NCBI RefSeq assembly: GCF_023898315.1
Contig: NC_064622.1
Location: 351,645,234 to 351,709,233, forward strand
Direction: 5' to 3'
Source of the DNA: Schistocerca nitens
Lineage: Eukaryota; Arthropoda; Insecta; Orthoptera; Acrididae
Length of the DNA stretch: 64,000 nucleotides
Part shown: piece by piece, positions 1 through 10,809 of the stretch
Position numbering within the stretch: the stretch's first letter is position 1
Layout of the letters: every line of letters begins with the position of its first letter
Translations under genes and position numbers: made by a program
Notes under the pieces: generated by a model
Database searches by the model: none
What the model was told of the DNA's origin: nothing
The model's input: only the letters and a program-made list of their open reading frames with translations

Positions 1-1808
1 CGTTGGCAGTCCGCGTCCTGCACGAGGCAGATAGTTCAGTGGCTACCAACCTTTTTTTTTTTTTTTAAACTTGTGCATTTTGTTGAATCGTGGGTACTGG
101 AGCAGCTCGTCAAGGCGACATGGTCAACCTGGACGGTAAATTGACTGCACCAGCACGAAGAACAGTCATCGATGAAAATGACTACTGTCACCTTTTGCAG
201 TGAGTACAATAGCTTGTCTATCCTTTGGCTGATAGTCACTGTATCGTCGTTACAACGTGATAATACTTGTAATGCTACTTCACACGCGGAACATCACACG
301 TGTCCATAAGTTTATTACAGTTTTGATTCACACAAGAGATAACTAGTTTTTCGTGTCCATACATGTGTCAAATTACGATTTTACACGCACCAATATATAT
401 ACATATATACGTGTCCATCATTTTGTCACTAAGTGAGTCACACGCAGCAATCCATACGTGTCCATATAGAGGTCTTTATACTACAGAGTAGCACAGATAA
501 TGCTAAAATTACTTATCATAAAAGGATCATTTACAAAATATACATAGTTTTTTTAGCTACTGTCCAAGACCTAACGAAAGTGTGTTTACTATTCTTAATG
601 GTGCTTCTGAAGCACATTAGATTTTATATGTAATTTAAATCTGATTCTTTCCTTTTCTTATAGTTCTATAACAGCCTTTTGTTTCTTTGTTCATTTACTC
701 GGTTACATCAATAATCAGTAAAATATACCCTCTTTGGCGTGCCGAACAGTTCACGTTCAAAACTTCATCTAACAGAAATCGGCAAAATTATTCATATTTC
801 CTAGGATGCTTTTGCTCACAGCAAATTAGATTTACATCACTTTTCGATAAGTAACTGCAGATACGCATTAACCAACGAGCCACGATCGTCAATACACACA
901 ATACATACAATATACACACGTCAAGTTCTTTGAACCAATTTCCAAATTTCTTCCCCTACCGGGTAGGGTAGAAAGGTAAGAATGTTAAAGAAGAAAACTA
1001 CAATAGGGTAGTGCAAAGAAATGAAAGATACGAAGATAGATAATAGGTGAAATAATCAGTTTAGCAAATTCATTATTCGGCTCGGCCGTTTTTAGTGTCA
1101 TCCACGCGGCATAACTTGACTTCAGTATTAAAATGTCGCACAAATCCGCTTCCAAAGCATCTTCAAATATATCTCAAAATCACGGCATGCGGACATAGCA
1201 GAATAATATAAGCAGATTATCTCAGTCCTCAACTAGGTATCTTAATATCGAAGGTTTCTGCATGATACTCATTACATAGGAATAGTCTCTCCAATACAGG
1301 ACCTAATTATCATTATAAATGCATATTTCTTAACTGGTTGACTCATAGTAATAAATAAATTAGCTCTCCAGTTGCGAGTACCATTATTCATTTCTTTGTT
1401 CATTAACTATATGTTGCTGCTTATACTCGGTGTAATCTACAGATTACAATGTATCAGTTTTGCATCGTACATGGTTTTAGCGACTTAAAACATCAATCCT
1501 TTGAAAGCTTAACTTAGGTTATTACTTCACATATACGGACATTCTGGTCTGAATGAGGGATTTAAAGAAAACCTTTACTACTTGGTAAAAAGGAGATTTG
1601 CCATAACTTAAAACTAAAGCAGCAGGTGGCACTTTGGCGCATCCCTTACTCAATTCAACGACTGCAGCCCTCTATTGCTCAAGAAACTTAAAACTACCTT
1701 AAAACTAAGCAAATCTTATTTTTTCAAATACGTAAAGTACCTTCTTCATCACTTCATATCTTTCAAGCTCCATCATTACTTTGTGTGCACCTCACTCAAA
1801 TGATTACG
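1..1808. other. AT-rich flank without a recognised gene
   Basis: No open frame here resembles a known protein and no splice-bounded exon was recognised. A T-run lies at 52-66. A decayed tandem repeat at 299-465 is listed separately. Because a minus-strand Gypsy element begins at about 1809, its 3' LTR would be expected in this stretch. I could not match it to sequence right of the primer-binding site at 7376-7394, so the LTR was either lost or has diverged beyond recognition by eye. Confidence 0.5.
299..465. repeat. Decayed ~50-bp tandem repeat sharing CGTGTCCAT
   Basis: The 9-mer CGTGTCCAT occurs at 299-307, 352-360, 410-418 and 457-465, spaced 53, 58 and 47 bp apart. Most units also have an upstream CACACG or ACACGC. 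The pattern looks like a degenerate four-unit tandem array with indels. Its origin (satellite relic or part of an old LTR/UTR) cannot be told from the sequence. Confidence 0.55.
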
Positions 1809-2450
1809 TCACCTGCAGAATACATGTACATGCTGTTGACTCACATACTTTCTAAACAGATCACACTCTTGTTTCAAGTTGCAGCTTAACATAATAAATG
1901 ATTTTTTAAAATGTTTTTCATGGTACTTCTTTAGGTCTGCATGGTGGTAAACTCCTTTTATTCGTCCACTAACTGGATCTGCCAACACGTAACAACCAAC
2001 ATGTGGCTTCCTGACTATAACAAACGGTCCTTCGTATAGGTGTTGCCACTTACGATTTTTACGTAAGATGAGAGATGGTTTGAAGTGTGTCCTCAGAAGG
2101 ACACGCTCGTTCAGGCGATCCGACACAACTTTATTGACATGCTTGTCAAATGCCTTTTTTCTTAAATTGGCATGAGTTGTGAGAGAGATCAGGGCTTGTC
2201 TTAACTTATTATCTAGGTTGACTTGTGGACCTTGTATCTTGGGGATAGGATCAGTCCATTCATTGCTTTTCTTTTGCCTGGAGATTAGTTCTGAAGGTGT
2301 GAAAGCGGTCAAAGTGTGCGGAAGATTATTTACAATCTCTTCAAATGGAGTGTTCGCTGGTTCGGTACATAGGTGCGAATGAAACGATTAAATTCTTTGA
2401 AGACTCGTACTGTCGGGTTACTTTGCGGTCTAAATCTTAAATCTGTTCTA
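1809..2450 (-). pseudogene. Integrase remnant: C-terminal part, catalytic core deleted
   Basis: The 167-codon frame at 2312-1809 carries the end of a Gypsy integrase: a TAFTPSELIS segment, then a C-terminal domain with YEGPFVIV (GPY/F-type motif) and a HHADLKKY tail. Just upstream, about 2330-2450 in another frame, is RPQSNPTVRVFKEFNRF, which corresponds to the region around the last catalytic residue. In the usual pattern a Glu precedes the Arg; here a Val does. The zinc-binding HHCC domain and the first two catalytic Asp regions are absent, because RNase H ends only a few codons upstream. This is a deletion plus a frameshift, so no integrase activity is expected. Confidence 0.75.
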
Positions 2451-2865
2451 CAAGTTCCGTAGGATCCGGCATACCTTCCGGCAAGCGTGACAGTGCATCT
2501 GCAACGATGTTGTTCTTGCCTCTCACGTAAACAATTTCGAAATTGTACTCCTGTAGAAATAGGCACCAGCGAGTAAGCCTCGGATGATAGAGCTTACACG
2601 AAAGGAGAAAGCTAAGAGCTTGATGGTCGGAATACACTTCGATCGGATGGCCATAAATGTAATAATTAAAACGGCGGAACGCCCATACAACTGTCAATCC
2701 TTCTAACTCCGTAACAGAGTACGATCGCTTGCACTCCGTCAGCACACGACTGGCGAAACTAACTATGCTAATCTCTTCTTTATCTCCAGTTTTCCTTAGC
2801 TGGAACAAACAAGCGCCCAAGCCTAGAAATGAGGCGTCACAAGAAATGCAGAATTCGGAGTTCAT
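2437..2865 (-). pseudogene. Gypsy RNase H domain
   Basis: This open segment of about 142 codons reads as a retrotransposon RNase H, which removes the RNA strand of the RNA-DNA hybrid during reverse transcription. The acidic positions are visible: Asp in CISCDASFLGLG, Glu in TELEGLTVVWAF, Asp in VYSDHQALSFLL and Asp in NNIVADALSRLP. The domain itself looks complete. It is separated from the reverse transcriptase by frameshifts near 2870-3060 and from the integrase remnant by a deletion at about 2440. It is part of a dead pol gene, not an independent host gene. Confidence 0.82.
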
Positions 2866-3720
2866 ATCCGGATGAATGAGGAGCTTGTTTGATTTTTTTC
2901 AAAGGCTTGCTGACATTCAGAGGTCCATACCCAATGAACGTTTTTCTTTAATAGATTGTGCAAACACTGGACTGTTCATGGATTGATTTGGTATAAAGCG
3001 ACGAAAGAAAGACGTTAACCCTAGAAACCCTTTTAATTGTCTTTAGGTGCAGGGCACAGGGAGGTTCCTTATTACAGACAGTTTGATAGGATCGGGAGAG
3101 ATTCCCTCAGAAGAGATAATATGACCAAGGAATTTTACTTCTGTAAATTGGCAGTAACGCCAAAGTTAGCAAAACTCACGAAGATTTTCCGAATCAAGTC
3201 AAGATGTCCCTCCCATGAAGTCGAGGCTACTAAGATATCATCGACATAGACAGTTTTTTGTTCAGTGAATCATGACCTAAGACATGGTCAAGTGCGGCAA
3301 TAAAGACACCTGAACTAATATTCAAGCCAAAGGGTAAGACACAAAATTGATATGACCGACCCGCAAAGATAAAGGCCGTGTACTTCCTTGAAGATGGCGA
3401 CAATTTCACCTGCCAATAGCTACTTCGAAGGTCGATGGAGGTTAGAAATTTGATACCATAAAACCTTTTCAGTTGCTCCTCCAATGCTTCCGGTCGGGTA
3501 CACACAGGAACAATAATTTTGTTGATGTTCCTAGCGTCTAGAACAAGCCTAACACTTCCGTCCTGTTTAAATATAGACAATATGGAGAGTCAGAGGGCTC
3601 AATTATTTTCCAGTTCAACATTTTGCGAATTTCCTGTCGTACTGCTTCCTTGCGGGATTGCGGAACTGCATAGGTGGTTTTACAGTAGGTGCTGTGGGGT
3701 TTAACCTTCATATAAATAGT
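2866..3720 (-). pseudogene. Gypsy reverse transcriptase, frameshifted
   Basis: The frame at 3580-3230 contains KQDGSVRLVLDARNINK, FLTSIDLRSSYWQVKLS (catalytic Asp of motif A) and FCVLPFGLNISSGVF (motif B). The YVDD motif is encoded at about 3235-3250, but in a different frame from motif B, which proves a frameshift just before it. Downstream, the connection region is readable in pieces (KFLGHII, FLGLTSFFRRFIPNQ) with further stops. The N-terminal part lies upstream to about 3720 in yet another frame. Family identity as Gypsy RT is clear; the copy is not functional. Confidence 0.83.
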
Positions 3721-4402
3721 TGGCTATGATTCCCGGTTTCTTAGAAAACACATTGATAAATTGTGTCAACAGGTCGTATAGTTCCTTTCTTTGCCGGTCA
3801 CTTAATCCGTCAGATTCATTAGCCTTCGTCAGTAATTCTTCATGTGTCGGTAATAAGTCAAAGTCTTCGTCCGCATCTCCTGACTCGTCTAAATGATTGA
3901 AATATTGTTGTCGAGATGTGAGCTTGCGGAGCTTTACTTTATGTTCTTGGCTGGACAACTGAACTTTGGTCCTCATAAGTCGAATCACTACACTCTTATC
4001 ACTGCATCTGAGAGTACATGTACCTTCACACAAATCTATGATGACACGATTCTTACATAGAAACTCCATTCCTAGGAGGCAAGGTACTGACAGATTTTTA
4101 ACAACTAGAAAAGTACATGGTACGGTGTCTAATGCAAATCTCACTGGTACATGAATCTGTAGCGTCACCTTTTGAACTAGAGAGCCTACAGCTCCGGATA
4201 TGGTACACCCTTGTGCTGGCAATGACAGAACTTTTTCTACAGAACTCACTTTCTTATATACACATAAAGACAAAACATTGATATTGGCACCAGTATCTAT
4301 TATAGCGACAAGTGGTACATCATGAATATGAATCATAGTGGATGCCTGAACCTGGTTTTCCCATAAATCCTCACCATTCAAAACGTCATTCCCCTTCAGC
4401 AA
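3701..4402 (-). pseudogene. Gypsy aspartic protease plus start of RT (open segment)
   Basis: This 233-codon open frame carries the retropepsin signature IIDTGANINVLS near residue 35-47 and the paired SVPCLLGMEFL segment about 75 residues later. That is the layout of a retroviral-type protease monomer, which acts as a homodimer to process the polyprotein. The C-terminal half (DRQRKELYDLLTQFINVF) is the linker that precedes reverse transcriptase in Gypsy elements. The protease itself retains DTG and looks intact, but it lies inside a pol gene broken on both sides. The start Met is simply the first Met in the segment; translation would normally come from a gag-pol frame. Confidence 0.8.
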
Positions 4403-4559
4403 GTCATCTCGTAAGTCACAGTCATTGTCATATCGTATAAGGTTGATTTGCCCTGTAATGAAATCGCCCCCAACATGTTCCGCAGCTTCCCCAAGGAGGC
4501 AAGAAAAAGAAGCTGCTTTTAGTTTTCCGCATGTTCATTAGATTGAATTTCGCTCACAA

Positions 4560-5139
4560 TTACTTTTGAAGTACCGGGCGGTACGCTCGGTACGAAGCTT
4601 GCTTCCGTATTCCACCAAAGTTGCGAGCTATCTGCCGGAATTTCAGCCGAGATGGTGTGTGTTGGCTGGTTTTCTTGAGGTTCATGATTTTGAACTTGAT
4701 TGTTAGTAAAAGGTGGAGGACTATTCCTAAAGTTTGGAGCATACCGTTGTTTGTGTTGCTTGGAAGGATCTGGAGCATTTCTCCCTTGAGAACAGTGCTG
4801 GAATCTAGGCTGGTTACTATACTGCTGTTGACTGTTGGTGTCAATCCAACGTCCTTTTCCATTGAAATTATTACTGCCTTAGCGATCGTTACTGTAGTGA
4901 TAGCGATCATTGTAATTAACTGGTGAATTACCGTATTGCTGTTGTGTTGTCTGGTATATGGGGTGATACCTGTTTTGATCCTGGAATTTATGTTTCTGCT
5001 TCCCGTTACGGCAATAGTAGTTGTTATTATCACACGGAACGTCGTGTCCTTTACTGTTGTTGGGTTGGTATGACATACCAGCCACCGTGCGGCTGTGTAG
5101 TGTGCGGGCCAAGATTACAATTACTCCGCACACTAGCAC
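4560..5139 (-). pseudogene. gag C-terminal tail, Asn/Gln/Tyr-rich, frameshifted
   Basis: Two overlapping minus frames (5139-4879 and 5033-4560) together read as a low-complexity tail rich in Asn, Tyr and Gln (for example RYHPIYQTTQQQYGNS). It lies between the capsid-like segment and the protease. This is where Gypsy Gag proteins carry a nucleocapsid. I looked for a CCHC zinc knuckle and could not find a complete one. Cys residues near CDNNNYYCRNG may be its remnant. The frame shifts at about 4880-5030. Confidence 0.5.
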
Positions 5140-5263
5140 GCACGTCTTCTTGAATCATGTCAAGGTTGTCAAGTACTTAACAGAAAAGCCTCCGTGTCGT
5201 CGTCACTGACATTTACTAACTTCTCCCTGATTGATACCGGTAGCTTTGACTTAAGGATCATAA

Positions 5264-7045
5264 TTACGTCCTTCGTGGAAATGGGCGTGTCCCAATATTG
5301 TATTTTTCGCAGGTATTTCTCAAAGTACCTACGGAGACCAGCACTTCTCGTATTAAACGTATTCTAAGGCGTTTTTGTATGCCTGAAATCCAGAAGTTGT
5401 TCAGAAATTGCTTTTCGAAGTCAGCGTTATTATTACATCTGTCAATTACTTCTGTTCCCCAGACAGAACCCTCTCCTTGAATGTAACTTAGTATAAAGCG
5501 CATACGTTGCTTGTCATCCCAGCTCTTAGGAAAGGAAAAACACCATTAAATTTCAGAAAAACCATTGGGTGGATGTTGCATTTCTCTGGCAGAAAAGGTT
5601 GGAACACGCGGTGCTTGAGAACGCTTTCTTCTTTCATTAGCTCGACAAGAGTTACTTGATCATTCTGGTTGCGTACTAACGGATTCTTACTGCTGTGACC
5701 ATGTACAAGTGGAGAGAATTTTACACGAGACGCGGGATTATTATTGTATTCATGTTTTGAAGAAAGCAAGTGTGAATACTCACTTCTATTGTCATTAGGA
5801 AAATCATTGACTTGTTGTTTCAACTGCTCGATTTCCTCAGTGAGGTGTCGTTTCCACTCGGGAAGATCTCAGTGAAAAATTCTACGAATCTCTCCTAATT
5901 CACTTAGAAGCGTATCTCCTGATGTACCTGGAGCAGCTAAAACTTCAACTGTGGCTGACTTAACGGCTTCTTTTAAGTCATGTTGAACCTTGCTTTCTAT
6001 GTACTGTTCTTTAGTCTCGACCCATTCTACAAATTCTTTTCCTATCGTGGAACGTACGTTTGCGGCAGCGTCATTCACCCTTTTTTCAATGTTAATGTCG
6101 GTTAGCGCCTGTGTCAGGTCATTGACCTGGCCTTGCAGAGTGACGACATTCTCTACAAGCTTGTTTACTTTAGTTCCGACCTCAGCGGACTTCTTTGAAA
6201 CTTCCGTTGTAACTGCTTGGCAACCTTCGACTTGTACTTCGATGTCTTTGTAAATGTTACCTACTGTGCTCTCACATGCATCTACCTTCTGCAGAATACC
6301 TTCTATCCTTTCATTAACTTTAGTACTTAATTCCGCGATATGTTCCACCGTGACTGTCCTTATTCTTGCCTCTAAGTTGGCATCAATATTATCTAACCGA
6401 TTTTTCATTGTACCAATGGTGGTATTTAGATAAAACCATTTTCGCTCTGTCTCCTGTTCCTTTTCCCTTTCTTTTTGTTCCCTTTCTTGTCTATCTCGTT
6501 GTTTTTATAATTTATAAGCTTCCCTTTCCAATTTATCCTGTTCTCTTTCCTGAAAAAAAATTCGCATCATTTCAACCATCGAATTTTCTCCCGTTTGCTG
6601 TGACGATGATTGCTGTGACGATACGTCACGCTCGCTATCATCGTCTGCCGTTCTCTCCATTCGCGAATCGGTTCTGCCTGTTACCGTTCGCGAACTTAGT
6701 GAGTATGATTTGACAACTGTGTCATCAACGTCATCCACACTGTTTGTCGGCTTGCCTCTGTCATCTGAAATGTTTATTTTCAAGTTTGTGACGTAACTGC
6801 TCAAAGAAATCTTTCGCAGCACGCCGATCGTCAACTCTCAGACGCGCACGCTGCGACGCTTCCTGATAGTCAAACGTCACACCGCGGTAGGTGACAATTG
6901 CAGAGCTATACCGGGTAGAAGACAAGATGGCACCTAACTTTGAAAATAAGTGACAAACACCTACTAGACACTTAATCCTGCTATTATGGCACCCATCTTG
7001 TGTTCTTATCCGTAGCAACAATGAAGATGCTAATAATGCTAACAA
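5264..7045 (-). pseudogene. Gypsy gag: N-terminal region, coiled coil and capsid, broken
   Basis: Four frames in order form a gag relic. 7045-6761 gives AIVTYRGVTFDYQEASQRA and a charged helix. 6834-6505 gives a Ser/Gln-rich linker and a charged run. 6408-5869 is a 179-residue segment with heptad-like spacing (NRLDNIDANLEARIRT onward) that looks like a long coiled coil. 5823-5264 resembles a retrotransposon capsid, with NADFEKQFLNNFW near its end. Gag would form the particle shell. At least three frame changes separate these pieces. Order and linkage to the protease support the assignment; the individual sequences are not diagnostic. Confidence 0.65.
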
Positions 7046-7375
7046 ATAAACTTTGCATGAAGAGATGATCAGAAATGAATTCTAACTACGTAAATAAGCA
7101 ACTCTGCAAGGAAATAATAGCAATAGGGAAAAAAAGCAGTAAGGAAAGAAATTCCGGAAATCAGTTGCATTTCTTTTTTTTTTTGTTATACAAGACGCGA
7201 GATTTTATGCGTAATGAAAACCGTACTTACATCAGTCGCTTTGCGCACTGCTGTTATTTTTCGAAACTTTTTTTTAATACTTCCACGGTTTCGGTCAGTA
7301 CTTCCTTTACGGCTTCCCGATGTCCACCGGATGATGTCATGAACAATAACAGGACAGATTAAATTTTTTTAATAA

Positions 7376-7394
7376 GGTCCCTGTTCGAGCGCCA
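7376..7394 (-). other. Primer-binding site of the Gypsy element (tRNA-Lys type)
   Basis: On the minus strand this reads TGGCGCTCGAACAGGGACC. That is the classical 18-19 nt complement of the 3' end of tRNA-Lys, apart from one position (T for C at base 7). It sits immediately downstream of where the 5' LTR must end, so it fixes the left edge of that LTR (plus-strand view) at 7395. This is the strongest single marker of the element's boundary. Confidence 0.85.
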
Positions 7395-8402
7395 TATCTA
7401 GTATGATAAGAAAAATATTAGGTTAAATATATTTGAATTTTTTTTTTCAATTTTAATCTGATAATTATATATGTATATTGTGTTTCATACTAGAATGTCG
7501 TATTCCCAGTTTGGCACAGCTTTGTCACAGGAGACACGAAAGCAGTCGAAGACGTACGTCTTTTGGTCGGCTCCTGACCGTTGTCAGAGGGAGGTTAGTT
7601 TTTGATTACTCAAAGACTTCTATTATTTGGAAAAGAACAACCCGGATTTCTTTACGTAATCAGTATGAATTTTATAATTACCTAAGGGACCTTTAACAAT
7701 GAACAGTAAAAAAAATTGCATTTGCAAATGAAATCATTAATAAATGGGGCAGCTATGAGTTGCATATAAGACAAGGGGCGGCCTTCTGTACACGACCAGG
7801 ATGCCGCAGTATTCTCTGCTGTAGTAAAGGCTGTTTGACATTTATAAAAATAATATGGCATGGAGGTTAAAAAAGTATAAAGGAAAAGAACAGAGTAAGA
7901 AAACTGGTAAACACTAAATATATTCAAACAATTCTCACTAGCAAATTAGTGCTTATTTATAAACAATATAACTTACATAAGTACTTTTCTAACTGTATGG
8001 TGCGATCAGATTTCAGCCTGCCCTGTGCTGTCTCCTTGGTTCACTTTTTTGTCACAAATTACAGTCATTACTTTTCTCCTTCGTTAAAGACAATTCTTGC
8101 ACTGTTCAACACCTTCATAACAATAACTTGCCGATTTACAGTTTCGAACATAAATTACTTGAATTTTATTAATTAATAATGTTGACTGCACGCTGGCAAG
8201 ACCGCTCACTTTTCTAGCTTAAAGTCGACCTTCTTTACGTTTTCACATTACAAGCAGAAGTACATTAAAAATCTGAAGATCTACAAAAGTTTTTTACTGT
8301 CATCTTTTATTTAGATCGAAGCGGAACGTCAGTTCAGCTTCTGTTAAAATGTTTCTTTGACTGCGCAATCGAGGTATTAGCGTCCGCGCTAGATGCGCAT
8401 CT
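7395..8402. other. AT-rich stretch where the Gypsy 5' LTR should lie
   Basis: By position next to the primer-binding site, the 5' LTR (minus orientation) should begin at 7395 and run rightwards. No partner LTR was found, so its outer end cannot be placed. No gene is visible; short ORFs here have no recognisable motifs. Confidence 0.4.
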
Positions 8403-8426
8403 TTAGAGTTGTTGTTGTTGTAGTCT

Positions 8427-8921
8427 TCAGTCCTGAGACTGGTTTGATTCAGCTCTCCATGCTACTCTATCCTGTGCAAGCTTCTTCATCTCCCAGTACC
8501 TACTGCAACCTACATCCTTCTGAATCTGCTTAGTGTATTCATCTCTTGGTCTCCCCCTACGATTTTTACCCTCCACGCTGCCCTCCAATACTAAATTGGT
8601 GATCCCTTGATGCCTCAGAACATGTCCTACCAACCGATCCCTTCTTCTGGTCAAGTTGTGCCACAAACTCCTCTTCTCCCCAGTCCTATTCAGTACCTCC
8701 TCATTAGTTATGTGATCTACCCATCTAATCTTCAGCATTCTTCTGTAGCACCACATTTCGAAAGCTTCTATTCTCTTCTGGTCCAAACTATTTACCGTCC
8801 ATGTTTCACTTCCATACATAGCTACACTCCATACAAATACTTTCAGAAATGACTTCCTGACACTTAAATCTATAGTCGATGTTAACAAATTTCTCTTCTT
8901 CAGCAACGCTTTCCTTGCCAT
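8427..8921 (-). pseudogene. LINE ORF2 C-terminal domain
   Basis: This 164-codon frame is the C-terminal part of the same LINE protein: SFLKVFVWSVAMYGSETW, then a Trp/Cys-containing segment (FEMWCYRRMLKIRW), DRLVGHVLRHQG and a basic GKNRRGRPRDEY stretch. These are standard for the region after the RT thumb in RTE-like elements. The last residues end 20 bp before the CAAC tail, so the 3' UTR is very short. Between this and the RT core, about 140 bp carry frameshifts. Confidence 0.8.
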
Positions 8922-9061
8922 TGCCAGTCTACATTTTATATCCTACTTCGACCATCATCAGTTATTTTGCTCCCCAAATAGCAAAACTCCTTTACTACTT
9001 TAAGTGTCTCATTTCCTAATCTAATACCCTCAACATCACCCGACTTAATTCGACTACATTC

Positions 9062-9622
9062 CTATATCCTCGTTTTGCTTTTGTTGATGTTCATCTTATA
9101 TCCTCCCTTCAAGACACCATCCATTCCGTTCAACTGCTCTTCCAAGTCCTTTGCTGTCTCTGACAGAATTACAATGTCATCGGCGAACCTCAAAGTTTTT
9201 ATTTCTTCTCCATGGATTTTAATACCTACTCCGAATTTTTCTTTTGTTTCCTTTACTGCTTGCTCAATATACAGATTGAATAACATCGGGGAGAGGCTAC
9301 AACCCTGTCTTACTCCCTTCCCAACCACTGCTTCCCTTTCATGTCCCTCGACTCTTATAACTGCCATCTGGTTTCTGTACAAATTGTAAATAGCCTTTCG
9401 CTCCCTGTATTTTACCCCTGCCACCTTTAGAATTTGAAAGAGAGTATTCCAGTCAACATTGTCAAAAGCTTTCTCTAAGTCTACAAATGCTAGAAACGTA
9501 GGTTTGCCTTTCCTTAATCTTTCTTCTAAGATAAGTCGTAAGGTCAGTATTGCCTCACGTGTTCCGGTATTTCTATTATGTAAATTATATAAAACAAATG
9601 TCTTTCCAAGAATATGTCTCAT
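9062..9622 (-). pseudogene. LINE reverse transcriptase core, truncated
   Basis: The 186-codon frame carries non-LTR RT motifs in order: FLAFVDLEKAFDNVDW (motif A, catalytic Asp), GVRQGCSLSPMLFNLYIE (motif B) and LRFADDIVILSE (motif C, the Asp pair). The first 15 or so residues up to about NTGTREAILTLRL differ from the expected upstream RT sequence and may be flanking DNA. The frame stops after KMNINKSKTRI, where the full protein would continue; the continuation lies in other frames between 9062 and 8921. Enzyme parts: RT palm yes, endonuclease absent, so this copy is inert. Confidence 0.82.
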
Positions 9623-9625
9623 CTC

Positions 9626-10591
9626 ATAAGTTGATCATTTAATATACAGATAGGTGAATGCCTTTCCAAGGGTACTCAAAGCCTTCATACGACGGAAATC
9701 CCAATAATATTACAGGCTATATGTTTTCTTTCCTGCTGACAATGTGATGTAACCTTTCTTTGTTAACATTGCACTATCTTAGTTTCATTTAAAATTCACA
9801 TCGGAGGGAAAAGATACATTGTAGGTGAAAGCCATGGAATATACAGCATCTACAAAAAGTCTGCGTGACTATTAAAACTGGAAAAAAAGGAAAAGGAGTT
9901 GGTGTAAAAAAGAATACGAGGAAGTGTTGCACCTCATCACCATTAGCATATAAAATCCAAAACATTACTGTAAATTCAGCAACTGTACTACAATAAACTT
10001 GGAGACGTTTAAAGAATCATCCAACCAGTTGTAGACAAAAGTTTATTGGAACTCCCTACTTACGTTTCGACACTTTTAAAATTTCCATGTCCAGAAGATA
10101 TAACAGATACAAAAAATTACGTCAGTGGTTACATGAATATTTTAAACTAAACAAAGAAGGAACAGCAAAACTGCAAAGGGTCCCTCGGAGACCATCCAGT
10201 TTGCCAAGTCCCTCAGTGCCACGAGACAAACTTTGCTGAGCACCTTAAAAATGAGCAGCTCAAAAATGTACCATTACAGACAGAACGCATGACATGAGTC
10301 CTAGTCGGCTGCAGGCAGGTTACGCTACTGCTCTTGCGCCTGCTAATAGGCCATCCAGGATTGGAGGGGTGTTGAAAGGGCTATGTGTCTGTAAGTGCCC
10401 AGGAATTCGTCACGGGTTATCTCTCGTTAGGTACATTCTTAAAGTGTTCAACAAAGGTGAGCAGGTGTCACCGAGGGTGTTGCCAAACTGTGAGTATCCT
10501 AGAAGGGACCTTTGCCGTTTTATTCACGCATGTGTCAACGTCACACCCTTCTGTGATCACGTCACTGGAGGTCACGAAGTAGGAGGGCTGA
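9626..10591. other. No recognised feature
   Basis: AT-rich sequence without a convincing ORF, exon or repeat that I can name. The start of a moderately GC-balanced segment at about 10290 continues beyond the SINE at 10592-10797 with no visible gene. Confidence 0.4.
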
Positions 10592-10797
10592 GCCGCGCGG
10601 GATTAGCCAAGCGGTCTAAAGGCGCTGCAGTCATGGACTGTACGGCTGGTCCCGGCGGAGGTTCGAGTCCTCCCTCTGGCATGGGTGTGTATGTTTGTCC
10701 TTAGGATAATTTAGGTTAAGTAGTGTAAGCTTAGGGACTGATGACCTTAGCAGTTAAGTCCCATAATATTTCACACTCATTTGATTTTAGGAGGGCT
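10592..10797 (+). mobile_element. tRNA-derived SINE, subfamily with divergent head
   Basis: The head is tRNA-like: an A-box-type TTAGCCAAGCGGTCTAA and a B-box GGTTCGAGTCC about 60 bp later. These form an internal RNA polymerase III promoter. The tail ends with GGGACTGATGACC and a TTAAGTCCCATA block shared with the other SINEs in the window. It is flanked by a perfect 12-bp target-site duplication TAGGAGGGCTGA at 10580-10591 and 10798-10809. The head differs from the other four complete copies (GGACTGTACGGCTGG in place of the CCGCGCGACCGCTA stretch), so this is a second subfamily. Confidence 0.9.
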
Positions 10798-10809
10798 GAA
10801 AAAGTATAA

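Larger units (their letters stand above)
1809..7394 (-). mobile_element. Degenerate Gypsy-type LTR retrotransposon (internal region)
   Basis: Reading on the minus strand from 7394 down to 1809, the order is primer-binding site, gag-like region with coiled coil and capsid-like segment, aspartic protease, reverse transcriptase, RNase H and integrase C-terminus. That is the Gypsy (Metaviridae) gene order. The reading frames are broken by several frameshifts, and most of the integrase core is missing. No LTR pair could be delimited at either end. The element cannot move by itself. It is old enough to have accumulated indels, yet long stretches of protein are still readable. Confidence 0.85.
8403..9625 (-). 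mobile_element. 5'-truncated RTE-like LINE
   Basis: On the minus strand the element begins at about 9625 inside the reverse-transcriptase domain and ends at about 8407 with a short CAACAACAAC tail. Such a tail is typical of RTE-clade LINEs, which end in simple repeats rather than poly(A). The two coding pieces are listed separately. The endonuclease domain and 5' end are missing, as is usual for incomplete target-primed reverse transcription. RTE (rather than another clade) is a judgement from the tail and the C-terminal domain, not from an alignment. Confidence 0.75.

Noticed and set aside
951-975. Small palindrome CCCTAC-CGG-GTAGGG as a regulatory hairpin
   Set aside because: Six-base arms in AT-rich DNA with no gene nearby; chance level.
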